Shown: positions 45,001-48,004 of the stretch, one piece after another
Layout of the letters: every line of letters begins with the position of its first letter
How positions within the stretch are numbered: position 1 is the stretch's first letter
NCBI GenBank assembly: GCA_036365455.1
Contig: JAWQUS010000011.1
Span: 7,460,001 to 7,524,000, forward strand
Direction: 5' to 3'
Origin: Macrosoma leucophasiata
Taxonomy: Eukaryota; Arthropoda; Insecta; Lepidoptera; Hedylidae
Length of the DNA: 64,000 bases
The notes under the pieces: model-generated
Seen by the model: the letters and a program-made list of their open reading frames with translations, nothing else
Told to the model about the DNA's origin: nothing
Databases searched by the model: none
Made by a program: the position numbers and the translations under genes

Positions 45001-45154
45001 CTTTCGTTAGCTATATTCTTCTATGAAAAATTGATCCTACTATTTAAAACTCAAATTAGGGAAATGATAAACACTATTAATTAGTATACATACCTTCAGC
45101 GTTGACAGAAAGAATACAAAGTGCTCCTAAGCAAAACAGTATCTTGATGTCCAT
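13854..45154 (-). CDS. Short secreted collagen with fibrillar-collagen-like (COLFI) C-terminal domain, 12 coding exons
   Basis: Joined exons in transcription order: 45154-45094, 42055-42021, 41371-41335, 39054-39029, 38101-38053, 35202-35174, 33487-33329, 23320-23287, 19830-19747, 15534-15356, 15077-14898, 14033-13854. Each has an AG acceptor and a GT donor, phases agree at all junctions, and the total is 1053 bp (350 aa plus stop). Order of parts: hydrophobic signal peptide (about residues 1-19); an N-region with two cysteines; 17 collagen triplets, 16 of them starting with Gly (about residues 80-130); then a C-terminal domain of about 218 residues. That domain carries WMDPKYG, DPFEVYCN..TCV, QMRKLLL, LPVINL and a terminal ELCV, which match the conserved blocks of the fibrillar collagen C-propeptide as I know it. 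Known role of that domain: chain selection and trimerisation in the secretory pathway. Odd: vertebrate fibrillar collagens have about 1000 triple-helical residues, this has about 51, and the domain keeps only four cysteines. Undetected phase 0-0 collagen exons are possible in the 10-kb intron after exon 7. Confidence 0.78.
14037..14699. other. Last intron of the collagen gene, left part, nothing recognised
   Basis: AT-rich intron sequence with homopolymer A/T runs and a TTTC-rich patch near 14545. No repeat family was identified. Confidence 0.4.
14700..14870 (+). mobile_element. SINE-A, second copy with degraded head
   Basis: Shares gacaaatatttgtatagcct, gggtctgggtgta and tgtaagtgtaagcg with 8296-8510; the tRNA half is eroded to accaccgcttgattcaaggg. 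It lies just inside the last intron, about 28 bp from the exon-11 donor. Confidence 0.6.
14898..15077 (-). CDS. Collagen gene coding exon 11 (COLFI-like core)
   Basis: 180 bp, phase 0 at both ends, acceptor gttgttacag and donor GTATGA. It begins TNAQMRKLLLSHWQKITN, which aligns with the QMxFLRLLS..A.Q.ITY block of fibrillar collagen C-propeptides, although the cysteine after ITY is absent here (residues IIRVYY follow). Confidence 0.75.
15165..15352 (+). repeat. Repeat family RA, 3' part
   Basis: Contains acataacaactaaggtctca, gcaacgcatctgtattttga and the A-rich tail. The tail abuts the exon-10 donor region. Confidence 0.55.
15356..15534 (-). CDS. Collagen gene coding exon 10 (COLFI-like core)
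   Basis: 179 bp, acceptor tttgtgtttcag and donor GTAAG, phase 1 to 0. Key residues: PPDPFEVYCN, then SFVTCVGSFPPYE and SIWWRGTKNDLYEI. The V-x-C...T-C pair matches the paired cysteines of the C-propeptide. A hAT-like MITE sits only 30 bp upstream of the acceptor. Confidence 0.75.
15565..15866. mobile_element. hAT-like MITE, 302 bp, 8-bp target duplication
   Basis: Perfect 11-bp inverted ends CATAGAGCAAC / GTTGCTCTATG and the 8-bp direct repeat tattaagt at 15557-15564 and 15867-15874. An 8-bp duplication is the hallmark of hAT transposons. No transposase; an internal run of C at 15762-15775. Relatives: 45505-45605 and 60640-60865. Confidence 0.75.
16000..16756. other. Intron sequence, nothing recognised
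   Basis: Part of the collagen gene intron between exons 9 and 10. No open frame, repeat tail or inverted repeat was seen. Confidence 0.35.
16955..17050 (+). mobile_element. SINE-B 3' fragment
   Basis: Contains taaccggcgaatcgtgggtg, tgcatgtatgcttgaattta and ttacaggcgttaagttacg, the reverse of the minus-strand copies at 6440, 10022 and 34434. Confidence 0.55.
17051..17741 (-). pseudogene. RTE-like LINE, 3' third, frame intact
   Basis: Begins with (CAT)n on the plus strand, the 3' tail. The open frame 17741-17070 (223 codons) starts at MNMDKTKIMSN, just after the reverse transcriptase catalytic box, and runs through GRPPTRWTDDLVKVAG to QQWTSFG. It is an undamaged version of the end of the 10292-12528 copy and shows that the latter has a compensated frameshift near 12060. 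5'-truncated, so inactive. Confidence 0.8.
18206..18640. other. Intron sequence, nothing recognised
   Basis: The short phrase tgtgttgtgtcgtcgatgag near 18340 recurs near 3835 (attgtgtcgtcgatgag), so part of it is an unclassified repeat. Confidence 0.3.
18640..18716 (-). repeat. Fragment of the composite-element start, with (TA)n
   Basis: The minus strand gives accgagttt..aaaaaacgagaaggttctcaattcggtc, matching the opening of the 7085 composite element; a TA microsatellite adjoins. Confidence 0.4.
18748..19362. mobile_element. Inverted-repeat element with 'actagctgacccgg' ends, about 615 bp
   Basis: 18748-18845 and 19262-19360 are inverted copies (gcctcacaatgaaataatgt, agatacggac, gtatgggaaaat). 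The interior has the phrases gtctgtctgtttgtccctt and ttttactgcgggaaa, also found at 53090-53270. No coding capacity. Confidence 0.6.
19535..19625. repeat. Short hairpin MITE
   Basis: cctgagttgcaccacg at the left and cgtggtgcaacccagg at the right are inverted, 55 bp apart with a T run between. Confidence 0.5.
19747..19830 (-). CDS. Collagen gene coding exon 9
   Basis: 84 bp, acceptor gtatttcag and donor GTAGGT, phase 1 to phase 1. It encodes a segment beginning EPAVESAG and ending NDCSANIM, with one cysteine. An alternative donor (GTACAA at about 19780) would shorten it; the longer form keeps frame with exon 10. Confidence 0.55.
19935..20345 (+). repeat. TGTCTGTT minisatellite inside a dispersed repeat
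   Basis: An 8-bp unit tgtctgtt repeated about 30 times (19995-20225), followed by ccgcggttttgcgcaaaaac and accttaattacgccgacaaa. The minus-strand partner is 41470-41690. The long Cys/Val/Leu and Asp/Arg/Gln/Thr frames here are repeat artefacts. Confidence 0.7.
20346..20899. other. Intron sequence, nothing recognised
   Basis: Moderate complexity; the small frame 20325-20531 has no support. Confidence 0.3.
20900..22108 (-). pseudogene. RTE-like LINE fragment truncated at both ends
   Basis: The minus-strand frame 21626-20895 (243 codons) contains AFDLVEIWAVLQSLQ, GVRQRDVISPKLF, the catalytic box HLRFADDIVV and ends inside LIRRLKVTQ. 21627-22108 continues upstream into the fingers region with frameshifts (APGDDG-equivalent near 22010). 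Loss of the 3' end is unusual for a LINE and points to a later deletion. Confidence 0.8.
22430..22858 (+). pseudogene. Transposase C-terminal remnant with PHD-like zinc finger (pogo-type, tentative)
   Basis: One frame reads LPDSASKRAQVRKRRAEKS, another continues QLEEKEKRKKQRDEKK, and after a stop the codons 22687-22854 encode CC-EDYDEGWIQC-GSC-NAWAHEVC..YICGHC. The C-x2-C, W-x-H-x2-C, C-x2-C pattern is the finger found at the end of many insect pogo/jerky-like DDE transposases. The catalytic domain is absent and frameshifts separate the parts. Confidence 0.5.
22860..23286. other. Intron sequence, nothing recognised
   Basis: AT-rich intron next to exon 8; no repeat ends seen. Confidence 0.3.
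23287..23320 (-). CDS. Collagen gene coding exon 8 (start of COLFI-like domain)
   Basis: 34 bp micro-exon, acceptor tttgtaaatttcag and donor GTAAGT, encoding DDAGTWMDPKYG (last codon split). The W-x-D-P-x-x-G block corresponds to the WIDPN block at the start of fibrillar collagen C-propeptides. Confidence 0.7.
23321..23995. other. Intron sequence, possible 5' UTR of the CR1-like LINE
   Basis: AT-rich without frames. The 5' boundary of the LINE whose ORF1 starts at 24163 could lie here but no target duplication was found. Confidence 0.3.
24000..24075 (+). repeat. tRNA-like sequence (SINE head or LINE 5' promoter)
   Basis: agctcggttagacagagc resembles a D-arm/A-box, and ttctggg..gagttcaatccccag a T-arm/B-box with an insertion of about 9 bases. 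It lies about 90 bp upstream of the LINE ORF1 start. Confidence 0.35.
24163..25112 (+). pseudogene. CR1-like LINE ORF1 (coiled coil plus SGNH/esterase-like domain), frameshifted
   Basis: Starts MDDDNINITYRKPN; after a frameshift near 24270 a heptad-like stretch NEEIIMIKEELNKLKIELQ predicts a coiled coil. The 3' part (24660-25112) has KHKIAIFADQTGYGVRQ and IIIMAGANDEF, resembling blocks I and III of the SGNH esterase domain found in ORF1 of CR1-clade LINEs. At least two frame breaks, so non-functional. Confidence 0.65.
25535..28360 (+). pseudogene. CR1-like LINE ORF2 (endonuclease plus reverse transcriptase), broken
   Basis: Order: endonuclease (INIFHQNVCG at about 25550, GDFNVD near 25975, SCIDYIL near 26095; the expected SDH triad residue is altered to ADGHGG), linker, then reverse transcriptase (NYRPISLLPSLSKIFE, FGYQKGIGTQDA, GVPQGLILGPLFY, and the catalytic FADDTN near 27590), thumb (27664-28089) and C-terminal region (28086-28273). 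Several stops and shifts (25665, 26560, 26745, 27720, 28083). A 2.2-kb element interrupts the C-terminal codons at 28274; coding resumes at 30488. Antisense to the host gene, within its exon 7/8 intron. Confidence 0.8.
28274..30484. mobile_element. DNA element with 461-bp near-identical terminal inverted repeats, TAA duplication
   Basis: 28274-28734 and 30024-30484 are inverted copies in which I saw no mismatch. The tips read TAGACTACAAGCCCATG and are flanked by TAA at 28271-28273 and 30485-30487. Removing the element and one TAA restores the LINE reading frame across the site, independent support for the boundaries. The 1.29-kb centre is AT-rich and codes for nothing recognisable. The motif gccgtac (or gtacggc) recurs in both orientations through the arms and at both edges of the centre. 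The 3-bp TAA duplication suggests PIF/Harbinger, but family assignment is inference. Confidence 0.8.
30488..30998 (+). pseudogene. End of the CR1-like LINE (ORF2 C-terminus, 3' UTR, tail)
   Basis: Codons after the element read YQAVKIFNILPTELKSV and FLMEKCLYSVTDLE before TAA at 30638-30640, the typical end of these ORF2 proteins. A 3' UTR and a tail of tgaat/attga units (gaataaatgaattgaattga) close the element near 30998. Confidence 0.7.
30998..32960 (-). mobile_element. Composite repeat with GAT minisatellite, inverted partner of 7085-9775
   Basis: In minus orientation it repeats the same order: the gggatcctgga/aaatcgagg motifs (about 32870, 32710, 32370), ATC-rich minisatellite (31860-32330), RTE-like tip (31700-31775), the segment with tagcggcttttctgga (31480-31640), and the foldback zone (31000-31345, left arm cut short). 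It lacks SINE-A. A (TA)n run at 32975-32999 marks the far end. Confidence 0.6.
31860..32330 (-). repeat. ATC-rich minisatellite
   Basis: Head-to-tail variants of atcatcatcacctcc. The long Asp/Gly- and Ile/Thr-rich frames on both strands are low-complexity artefacts. Confidence 0.75.
33099..33162. repeat. Perfect hairpin, 30-bp arms, 4-base loop
   Basis: 33099-33128 and 33133-33162 are exact inverted copies around tctt; the left arm starts aattgcatgcaaatttttaa. It sits in the intron 167 bp before the collagen exon. Confidence 0.9.
33329..33487 (-). CDS. Collagen gene coding exon 7 (Gly-X-Y collagen segment)
   Basis: 159 bp (53 codons), phase 0 at both ends. The acceptor is a pyrimidine tract followed by AAG and the donor is GTAAGT. 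It encodes 17 triplets dominated by GPK, GDK and GDx; the third triplet is VDT instead of Gly-X-Y. It ends ESSS. The triplets form imperfect repeats of GPKGDKGDx, so the exon probably grew by internal duplication. The Lys/Asp-rich composition is unlike the Pro-rich helix of vertebrate fibrillar collagens. Confidence 0.85.
33740..33800 (+). repeat. Repeat family RA, 5' fragment
   Basis: ttggtagagctctagtggcg then accaccgcattacctaatct; truncated by the next repeat. Confidence 0.55.
33815..34435 (+). repeat. 'agggttccgta ... tacggaacc' dispersed repeat
   Basis: Opens with gtgcgagttcgactcgcg and gagggttccgta and closes with ggttccttttttacttttaa and ggtacggaacc after a (GACA)n run at 34352-34380. 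Related ends occur at 39085-39130 and 41640-41685. Class unknown. Confidence 0.5.
34434..34765 (-). mobile_element. SINE-B, full-length tRNA-derived copy
   Basis: On the minus strand the head (34762-34690) reads tagcctagtggtag (A-box) and cctgggttcgattcccgg (B-box), an intact polymerase III promoter. The body runs left to a tail ending cgtgatgttacgttttttt. Other copies: 6440, 10022, 16955. Confidence 0.75.
34766..35095 (+). repeat. Repeat family RA, partial plus full copy in tandem
   Basis: A 5'-truncated copy (34766-34855) followed by a fuller one from ctggtggtagagctccagta (34861) to the tail attacataaaaaaa. Confidence 0.6.
35174..35202 (-). CDS. Collagen gene coding exon 6
   Basis: 29 bp micro-exon, acceptor tttttcag and donor GTACGT, reading EHHPTVAATQ and ending in phase 0, just before the collagenous exon. 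Confidence 0.6.
35411..35516. repeat. Partial copy of the 13623 MITE
   Basis: Matches 13674-13777 base for base as far as I can see, ending acgttgtcacgtcaaaaaa. The left third is missing. Confidence 0.65.
35643..35942 (+). repeat. Repeat family RA, near full-length copy
   Basis: From ctggtggtagagctccagtg to ccacttccattacataaaaa. One of the two best copies for a consensus, with 40205-40500. Confidence 0.7.
36213..36465 (-). mobile_element. LINE-M 3' end, antisense arm of a head-to-head pair
   Basis: The minus strand ends cgtgaagatacatacatac and encodes the same C-terminus as the sense copy (GRPRLT, QNRDVWRSTLSAYP). It is joined head to head with the following copy through a perfect 22-bp hairpin. 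Confidence 0.7.
36444..36491. repeat. Perfect hairpin, 22-bp arms, 4-base loop, at a LINE inversion junction
   Basis: aacattgtttctatatgccc with its exact inverse across acca. Both arms are LINE-M sequence, so the hairpin is the switch point from antisense to sense. Confidence 0.85.
36492..37416 (+). pseudogene. LINE-M, reverse transcriptase palm to C-terminus, frame open
   Basis: A frame of about 290 codons starting around MDVGVRMGDLVVNCLLYADD, the catalytic YADD box, followed by GLQLNVDKTKV, LYGSESWVCRKEH, RWFGHIERM and the C-terminus SAYPVRDLA. The 5' part (endonuclease, fingers) is absent. The tail is gaagatacatac. Clade not certain; the layout resembles RTE-like or related insect LINEs. 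Near-identical to 42439-42973. Confidence 0.7.
37655..37745 (-). repeat. LINE-M 3' tip
   Basis: gtatcttcacgccaggtcgc and ggggtaggcagagagtgtag in antisense, about 90 bp. Confidence 0.6.
37825..37990 (-). repeat. LINE 3' UTR fragment with (TTTA)n
   Basis: ttatttattttatttattta followed by cttatcgctcaggtagcgat, an arrangement like the antisense 3' UTR of CR1/jockey-like LINEs. Confidence 0.35.
38053..38101 (-). CDS. Collagen gene coding exon 5
   Basis: 49 bp, acceptor catttacag and donor GTGAAC (weaker than the others). It encodes EYAEDSNKCTAPRSEQ and ends in phase 1. It carries the second N-region cysteine. Confidence 0.6.
38294..38738. repeat. 221-bp tandem duplication
   Basis: taatatatttttactatact starts at 38294 and again at 38515; both units end agacggacacgtgaacagaa. 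They differ by scattered substitutions, so the event is not very recent. Confidence 0.75.
39029..39054 (-). CDS. Collagen gene coding exon 4
   Basis: 26 bp micro-exon behind a long pyrimidine tract (tttttcttgcag), donor GTAAGT. It reads NTNPCDIDI and brings the frame back to phase 0. It carries one of the two N-region cysteines. Confidence 0.6.
39541..39819 (+). CDS. Small open frame in the TIR element, unknown product
   Basis: 92 codons starting MADIQQLIVEIDIERVPLID, then RRERSFDVINNVTVRDRIA. It begins right after the subterminal repeats, GC-richer than its surroundings. No family recognised. It could be the start of a transposase truncated by an internal deletion, since the frame ends shortly before AT-rich filler. 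Confidence 0.3.
   Translation: MADIQQLIVEIDIERVPLIDHNDRNALCIVPPEARGRRERSFDVINNVTVRDRIASTPIHQYFVLSPKQQFQRSWSRSLRSIKGTKLGMTFF
40205..40500 (-). repeat. Repeat family RA, full-length copy
   Basis: About 296 bp: an A/T-rich tail at the left (ttttttttatgtaataaaag), then gcagttcacattgatgttaa, tacagggccgtacattacca, and at the right gctccgtcactggagctcta ccaccagta. No inverted ends and no recognisable tRNA or 5S head; the one-sided A tail suggests a retroposon. Confidence 0.65.
40985..41135 (-). repeat. LINE-M 3' tip
   Basis: gtatcttcaccccaggtccc, ggggtaggcagagagtgtag and catctacaatcatcaatcat in antisense. Confidence 0.55.
41335..41371 (-). CDS. Collagen gene coding exon 3
   Basis: 37 bp micro-exon, acceptor tattcacag and donor GTAAGT, encoding ANEGQQIRAVRS and ending in phase 1. 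Confidence 0.65.
41460..41690 (-). repeat. Dispersed repeat with CAGA run, partner of 19935-20345
   Basis: Reverse complement of the right part of 19935-20345 (tttgtcggcgtaattaaggt, accgcgg, then gacagacagacagac) ending tacggaaccctaaaaaa. Confidence 0.6.
41700..41780. repeat. Short hairpin MITE
   Basis: cacacgtccggatttggcac and its near inverse accaaatctggtcgtgtg flank a short centre with ggagcgg / cgctccg. Confidence 0.5.
42021..42055 (-). CDS. Collagen gene coding exon 2
   Basis: 35 bp micro-exon, acceptor tttgtttcag and donor GTATAC. With the preceding base it gives DTIGVVYVPVSQ and returns the frame to phase 0. Confidence 0.65.
42431..42973 (+). mobile_element. LINE-M, recent 5'-truncated insertion with 14-bp target duplication
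   Basis: The direct repeat accaaatgattaaa at 42417-42430 and 42974-42987 flanks it exactly. From 42439 it matches 36891-37416 with one difference noticed (caaga/caagg near 42780). The 136-codon C-terminal frame (42547-42957) is open. It ends cgtgaagatacatacatac. It lies in the first coding intron of the collagen gene, antisense to it. Confidence 0.8.
43026..43400 (-). repeat. LINE 3' UTR with (TTCTGA)n tail
   Basis: Starts agaatcagaatcagaatcag (the minus-strand tail) and contains aacttgccggaaaaaactca and cattcaccggcaaagttcca, phrases I associate with insect CR1/L2-like LINE 3' UTRs. No coding part. Confidence 0.4.
43665..44005 (+). mobile_element. Dimeric SINE around a tRNA-like unit
   Basis: A body (43665-43805: gtaaactggaaagtttgtag, aatagatgtcgcta) is followed by a tRNA-like unit (43819-43890) and then a second, related body (43909-44005: gtaaactggtaagcttgttt, aatagaagtcgcta). 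Confidence 0.5.
43819..43890 (+). repeat. tRNA-like head, well preserved
   Basis: ACTTCGG pairs with CTGAAGT as an acceptor stem (one G-T pair); GCTC..GAGC forms a D-stem; gcggg-atcaagt-cccgt forms a T-stem. The anticodon stem is imperfect, with one extra base. It reads as a tRNA-derived SINE head rather than a working tRNA; the Tyr-like ggact.gatcc context is an inference. Confidence 0.45.
44010..44630. other. Intron sequence, nothing recognised
   Basis: A 35-bp piece near 44010-44045 (ggatttctctaggattccat) matches the motif of the composite element. The rest has a T-run at 44263-44281 and no features. Confidence 0.3.
44643..45005 (-). mobile_element. 5S rRNA-like SINE, second copy, 12-bp target duplication
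   Basis: Flanked by gttagctatatt at 44631-44642 and 45006-45017. The minus strand has ggttaagcgatacgggcgcg then tatgggtgaccgc, the 5S-like promoter core, the same body as 4909-5304 and an (ATT)n-type tail. It inserted about 90 bp from the first coding exon of the collagen gene. Confidence 0.75.
45094..45154 (-). CDS. Collagen gene coding exon 1 (signal peptide)
   Basis: 61 bp ending in phase 1 at a GTATGT donor. It encodes MDIKILFCLGALCILSVNA followed by E and the first base of the next codon: positive n-region, hydrophobic core with Leu/Ile/Cys, and an Ala-X-Ala-like cleavage context (VNA). The ATG at 45154-45152 is chosen because the signal peptide starts exactly there; an upstream in-frame ATG gives a long unlikely leader and crosses the 5'UTR splice acceptor. 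Confidence 0.75.
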
Positions 45155-45266
45155 TCTCGATGAATTCACAGAACCTACTGAAAATAAATTAATTCTACAT
45201 TTTAAAGTGTTCCACAAATAACTCATGAGTAAACTAATTAATATTTTCCTGTTGTAGGTACTCACG
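45155..45266 (-). other. 5' UTR of the collagen gene, with a probable 5'UTR intron
   Basis: Reading the minus strand, a good acceptor (attttcag) ends at 45181, 26 bases upstream of the ATG. A matching donor (GTGAGTAC) sits at 45265, implying a non-coding first exon upstream of 45266. The transcription start was not located. Confidence 0.4.
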
Positions 45267-45504
45267 GAAAATTGACGCTTCATTTCAAAATAGCTACAGA
45301 TATTCTACTTCATTAATAGTCGTTTCGCAGTTATCTTTTCCTAGCTGATGGTACAGTTCTAATAGCAAAGTTTAAGTTAATATATAATATTATTTTCATT
45401 ATTTGTGATTTCAAGGAGTAGGTATGTATATGCAATATCAGTAAATATTGTCATTGGAACCACTAGTCTTTAGCTAACAGTTTTTGACATATCACCATTC
45501 GAAA

Positions 45505-45605
45505 CTCGCAGGTTTGTACTTTGACAGAAGGCAAAGCCTGCATAAGGCTACTCCCCTCCGGTCCGGAGTGGCCGGTGACCCGTGTTGCTCTATCGTTGTG
45601 CATGA
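45505..45605. repeat. Fragment of the hAT-like MITE family
   Basis: tactcccctccggtccggag and the end gtgttgctctatc match the right end of 15565-15866. Confidence 0.5.
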
Positions 45606-46124
45606 CATGTCTTCTAACGTGTACTAGCTAACAGTTTACTTTTTGTTAAAGTTTCTATGTATTTATTGCAATACACTATTGTGATGCATATTCATTGCAG
45701 TTGTTATTAGATACAAAATGATAGGTACTTTTGTTGGCAGGTAACATTGAAACCAAAACGGAAAGTATCGTCTTAAGTCTACAGAGATATATCGCCAGTG
45801 CCCAGCACCTCCAAAGCAAAATGTGTCTGATCTAGGCAACACACCATTTCTTCCAAGTCTACGGCATTTCTATAGTAAATAAATTATGGTTGGAGGAAAA
45901 TAAAAATAATTTTGTTTGTAGTTTTATTTATATCAAAAATATTCACTGGTTGTTGTGTGTAAAATCAGAAGATAGATTGCATCGATCATCGATATCGATA
46001 TTAAAATCTGTAGTCTTTGCAGCTCTATTTTGCTCGCACAAAAGCACATCTCACGCACACTGAGGTAATCCGAATTTGGTCTCGTCCTAACTACTCAATT
46101 GCCAATCTTTAGTAATATAAATCT
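45606..46124. other. Region upstream of the collagen gene, no gene recognised
   Basis: AT-rich, likely containing the promoter side of the minus-strand gene at greater distance; no clear TATA or initiator was identified. Confidence 0.3.
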
Positions 46125-46475
46125 ATGGCACTACCGCATAACCTAATATATTTGCCGCTGCTAAATGGTAGTGTTCAGCATTATCGTGTTCCGGTCAGGT
46201 GATAATGTACGGCCCTGTAATTTTCGGAAAACTCGTGAAAAATTTGTGTGAACTCTATGGTTTTATAAAGATTACGGATTTATTAAGAGCTTACGTAAAA
46301 AATCTGAAATAATTCTGTTATTTCTGTGGTGAAAAAATAATAATTTGTATATTTCCATATCTTTTTTTTATATAATGGAAGTGGCGAACAAGCACGCAGC
46401 TTACATAATAGCTTTATAAACGAAGTAGATAATAAATGTATGGTTCACATTGACTGCATACTTGTTTGCCAAAAT
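46125..46475 (+). repeat. Repeat family RA, split copy
   Basis: 46125-46235 holds the 5' part (ccgcataacctaatatattt, atcgtgttccggtcaggtga) and 46360-46475 a reversed or partial tail part; AT-rich DNA separates them. Confidence 0.45.
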
Positions 46476-46494
46476 AGTTATTTTTTCACCACAG

Positions 46495-46800
46495 AAATCT
46501 ATACATATAATAAAACAGTAAAAGCCGCGTGTCTGTACATTGCATATATTTACGAAAAACTAATTGGGGGCGATGTTAAAATAGAAACAGAAACATTTAT
46601 TTCTTTGACACACAGCGAGACACATACAACAGACATAAAACGTAGACAACAAAGAAAAGAGAACACAATATCTAAAATTAATACTAAACACGTAATATGT
46701 GTCTCACGGCTGCCAAAAAGGTGTCTTGTTCAGCAAATGTCAGGTACCTTCATATACAAGGTACCTGACGCTGATTTTCAACAGGACCCTTAGTGAGTGA
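46495..46800. repeat. Fragment related to the 18982-19080 zone, with a 12-bp hairpin
   Basis: 46495-46575 (aaaacagtaaaagccgcgtg, attgggggcgatgttaaaat) matches 19005-19080. At 46739-46769 gtcaggtacctt is inverted across catatac. The 117-codon frame over it has no support. Confidence 0.45.
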
Positions 46801-47021
46801 ACCACGGATGTCAAATTTATAATAGGTATACTAATACTTATACATGGTACATACATACGGATATAATACAGATAATAAAACCATTAAAATAACATACTTA
46901 ATAAAACGATAAATGCAATACATACTAGTAGGTACAAACAATAATAAATAGATTAACGCCAAAGTGAATAAAATATATGTAGATATAAACATCATATTAA
47001 TATCATAGTTATAATATGCAA

Positions 47022-47165
47022 TGGTGTGGTGGCGCGTCGATCGCCGGGAGCCGGGAGTGGTGCGTCATCCTCACCTCAGGCACCACAGCGCGAAGACGAT
47101 CGGCCGAGCGCAGGCCGTATTGCGATGCCGATGCGCCGGTGTGAAACCGCGCTGAGGGAACTTAC
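47022..47165 (+). other. GC-rich patch, possible promoter or first exon
   Basis: An isolated CpG-rich stretch (many CG steps) in AT-rich surroundings, 350 bp upstream of the candidate exon at 47516. No clear TATA box or donor can be fixed. Confidence 0.2.
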
Positions 47166-47184
47166 GTACGATATTTGTGGGCAT

Positions 47185-47340
47185 ACTAACCCCCTTATTT
47201 ATAAACGTTTTTTAGCTAAAGTGTTGCTAATCTCTCCTTTGTCTTTTTCTATCCTACACATTTGACAATGCAACTGACAAGGACAAACCATTCAATAGCT
47301 AAAACGTATCTAATGTACGTTTATGAATAAGGGGGTTAGT
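47185..47340. mobile_element. MITE with ACTAACCCCCTTATT ends
   Basis: 156 bp with inverted ends actaacccccttatttataa and its inverse. Same family as 2275-2422. Confidence 0.65.
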
Positions 47341-47515
47341 ATTTAATATTTCACTCATGGTACCAATTCAAACAAGTGTTAAGGGGTAATACGTGTATAC
47401 AACGTTACAAAGGTTTGCAAAGTCATCTTTTATAAATTAATTATGAGAACAATTCTCCTTATGATCACTAACTACCTATCCATACTTACCTATATCCTTA
47501 TTATGTAATTTACAG

Positions 47516-47982
47516 AGGAACGCTATGGCAGTTAATGATATTCATATGGAAAGGGCGGTGCACAGTGAAAGAAAAATAAATAAAGTTGAAAACAAAATGG
47601 ATGGAGAACGTCCTTGTTATATACTACTGCATTACATGTTTGAAGGCCGCAAATACAAGGTAATTTATTTTAAAAATAAAACTGCTAATAGTTAATTAGA
47701 ATCATCAAATTTTATATAATTTAATATATTATATTATTAAGTATGAAGTCTATATTATTATTTAAGTATAAACTGGTCTGGTACAAACCATTGCTGTTGG
47801 GAGGTAGGTAGGTACTTAACGTTCAAAAATACATCTAATGCTGTCCACGATGTAGACATTTGACGAATGTTTTTGTAACTTTCCAGGTCTCCAGGATGTT
47901 ATGCAGTGATATCCGACCATGGGTGAAGGTTCTCCCTGCTTATGGGCAGTCCACCGATCAGAGTCGGCGAGTCAGCACCTAG
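47516..47982 (+). CDS. Possible two-exon host gene of unknown function
   Basis: Exon at 47516-47659 has acceptor atttacag and donor AAG/GTAATT. Exon at 47887-47982 has acceptor aactttccag and ends at TAG. From the ATG at 47525 they join in phase 0 to give 76 residues, starting MAVNDIHMERAVHSERK, with RPCYILLHYMFEGRKY before the junction and RMLCSDIRPWVK after it. I do not recognise the family. The frame is also open upstream of the ATG to the acceptor, so an earlier coding exon is possible; a GC-rich patch at 47022-47165 is a candidate first exon or promoter. A MITE (47185-47340) lies in the presumed first intron, and a LINE ends just past the stop. Confidence 0.4.
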
Positions 47983-48004
47983 CTCGCCGTCGCAGAAGCA
48001 AGCA

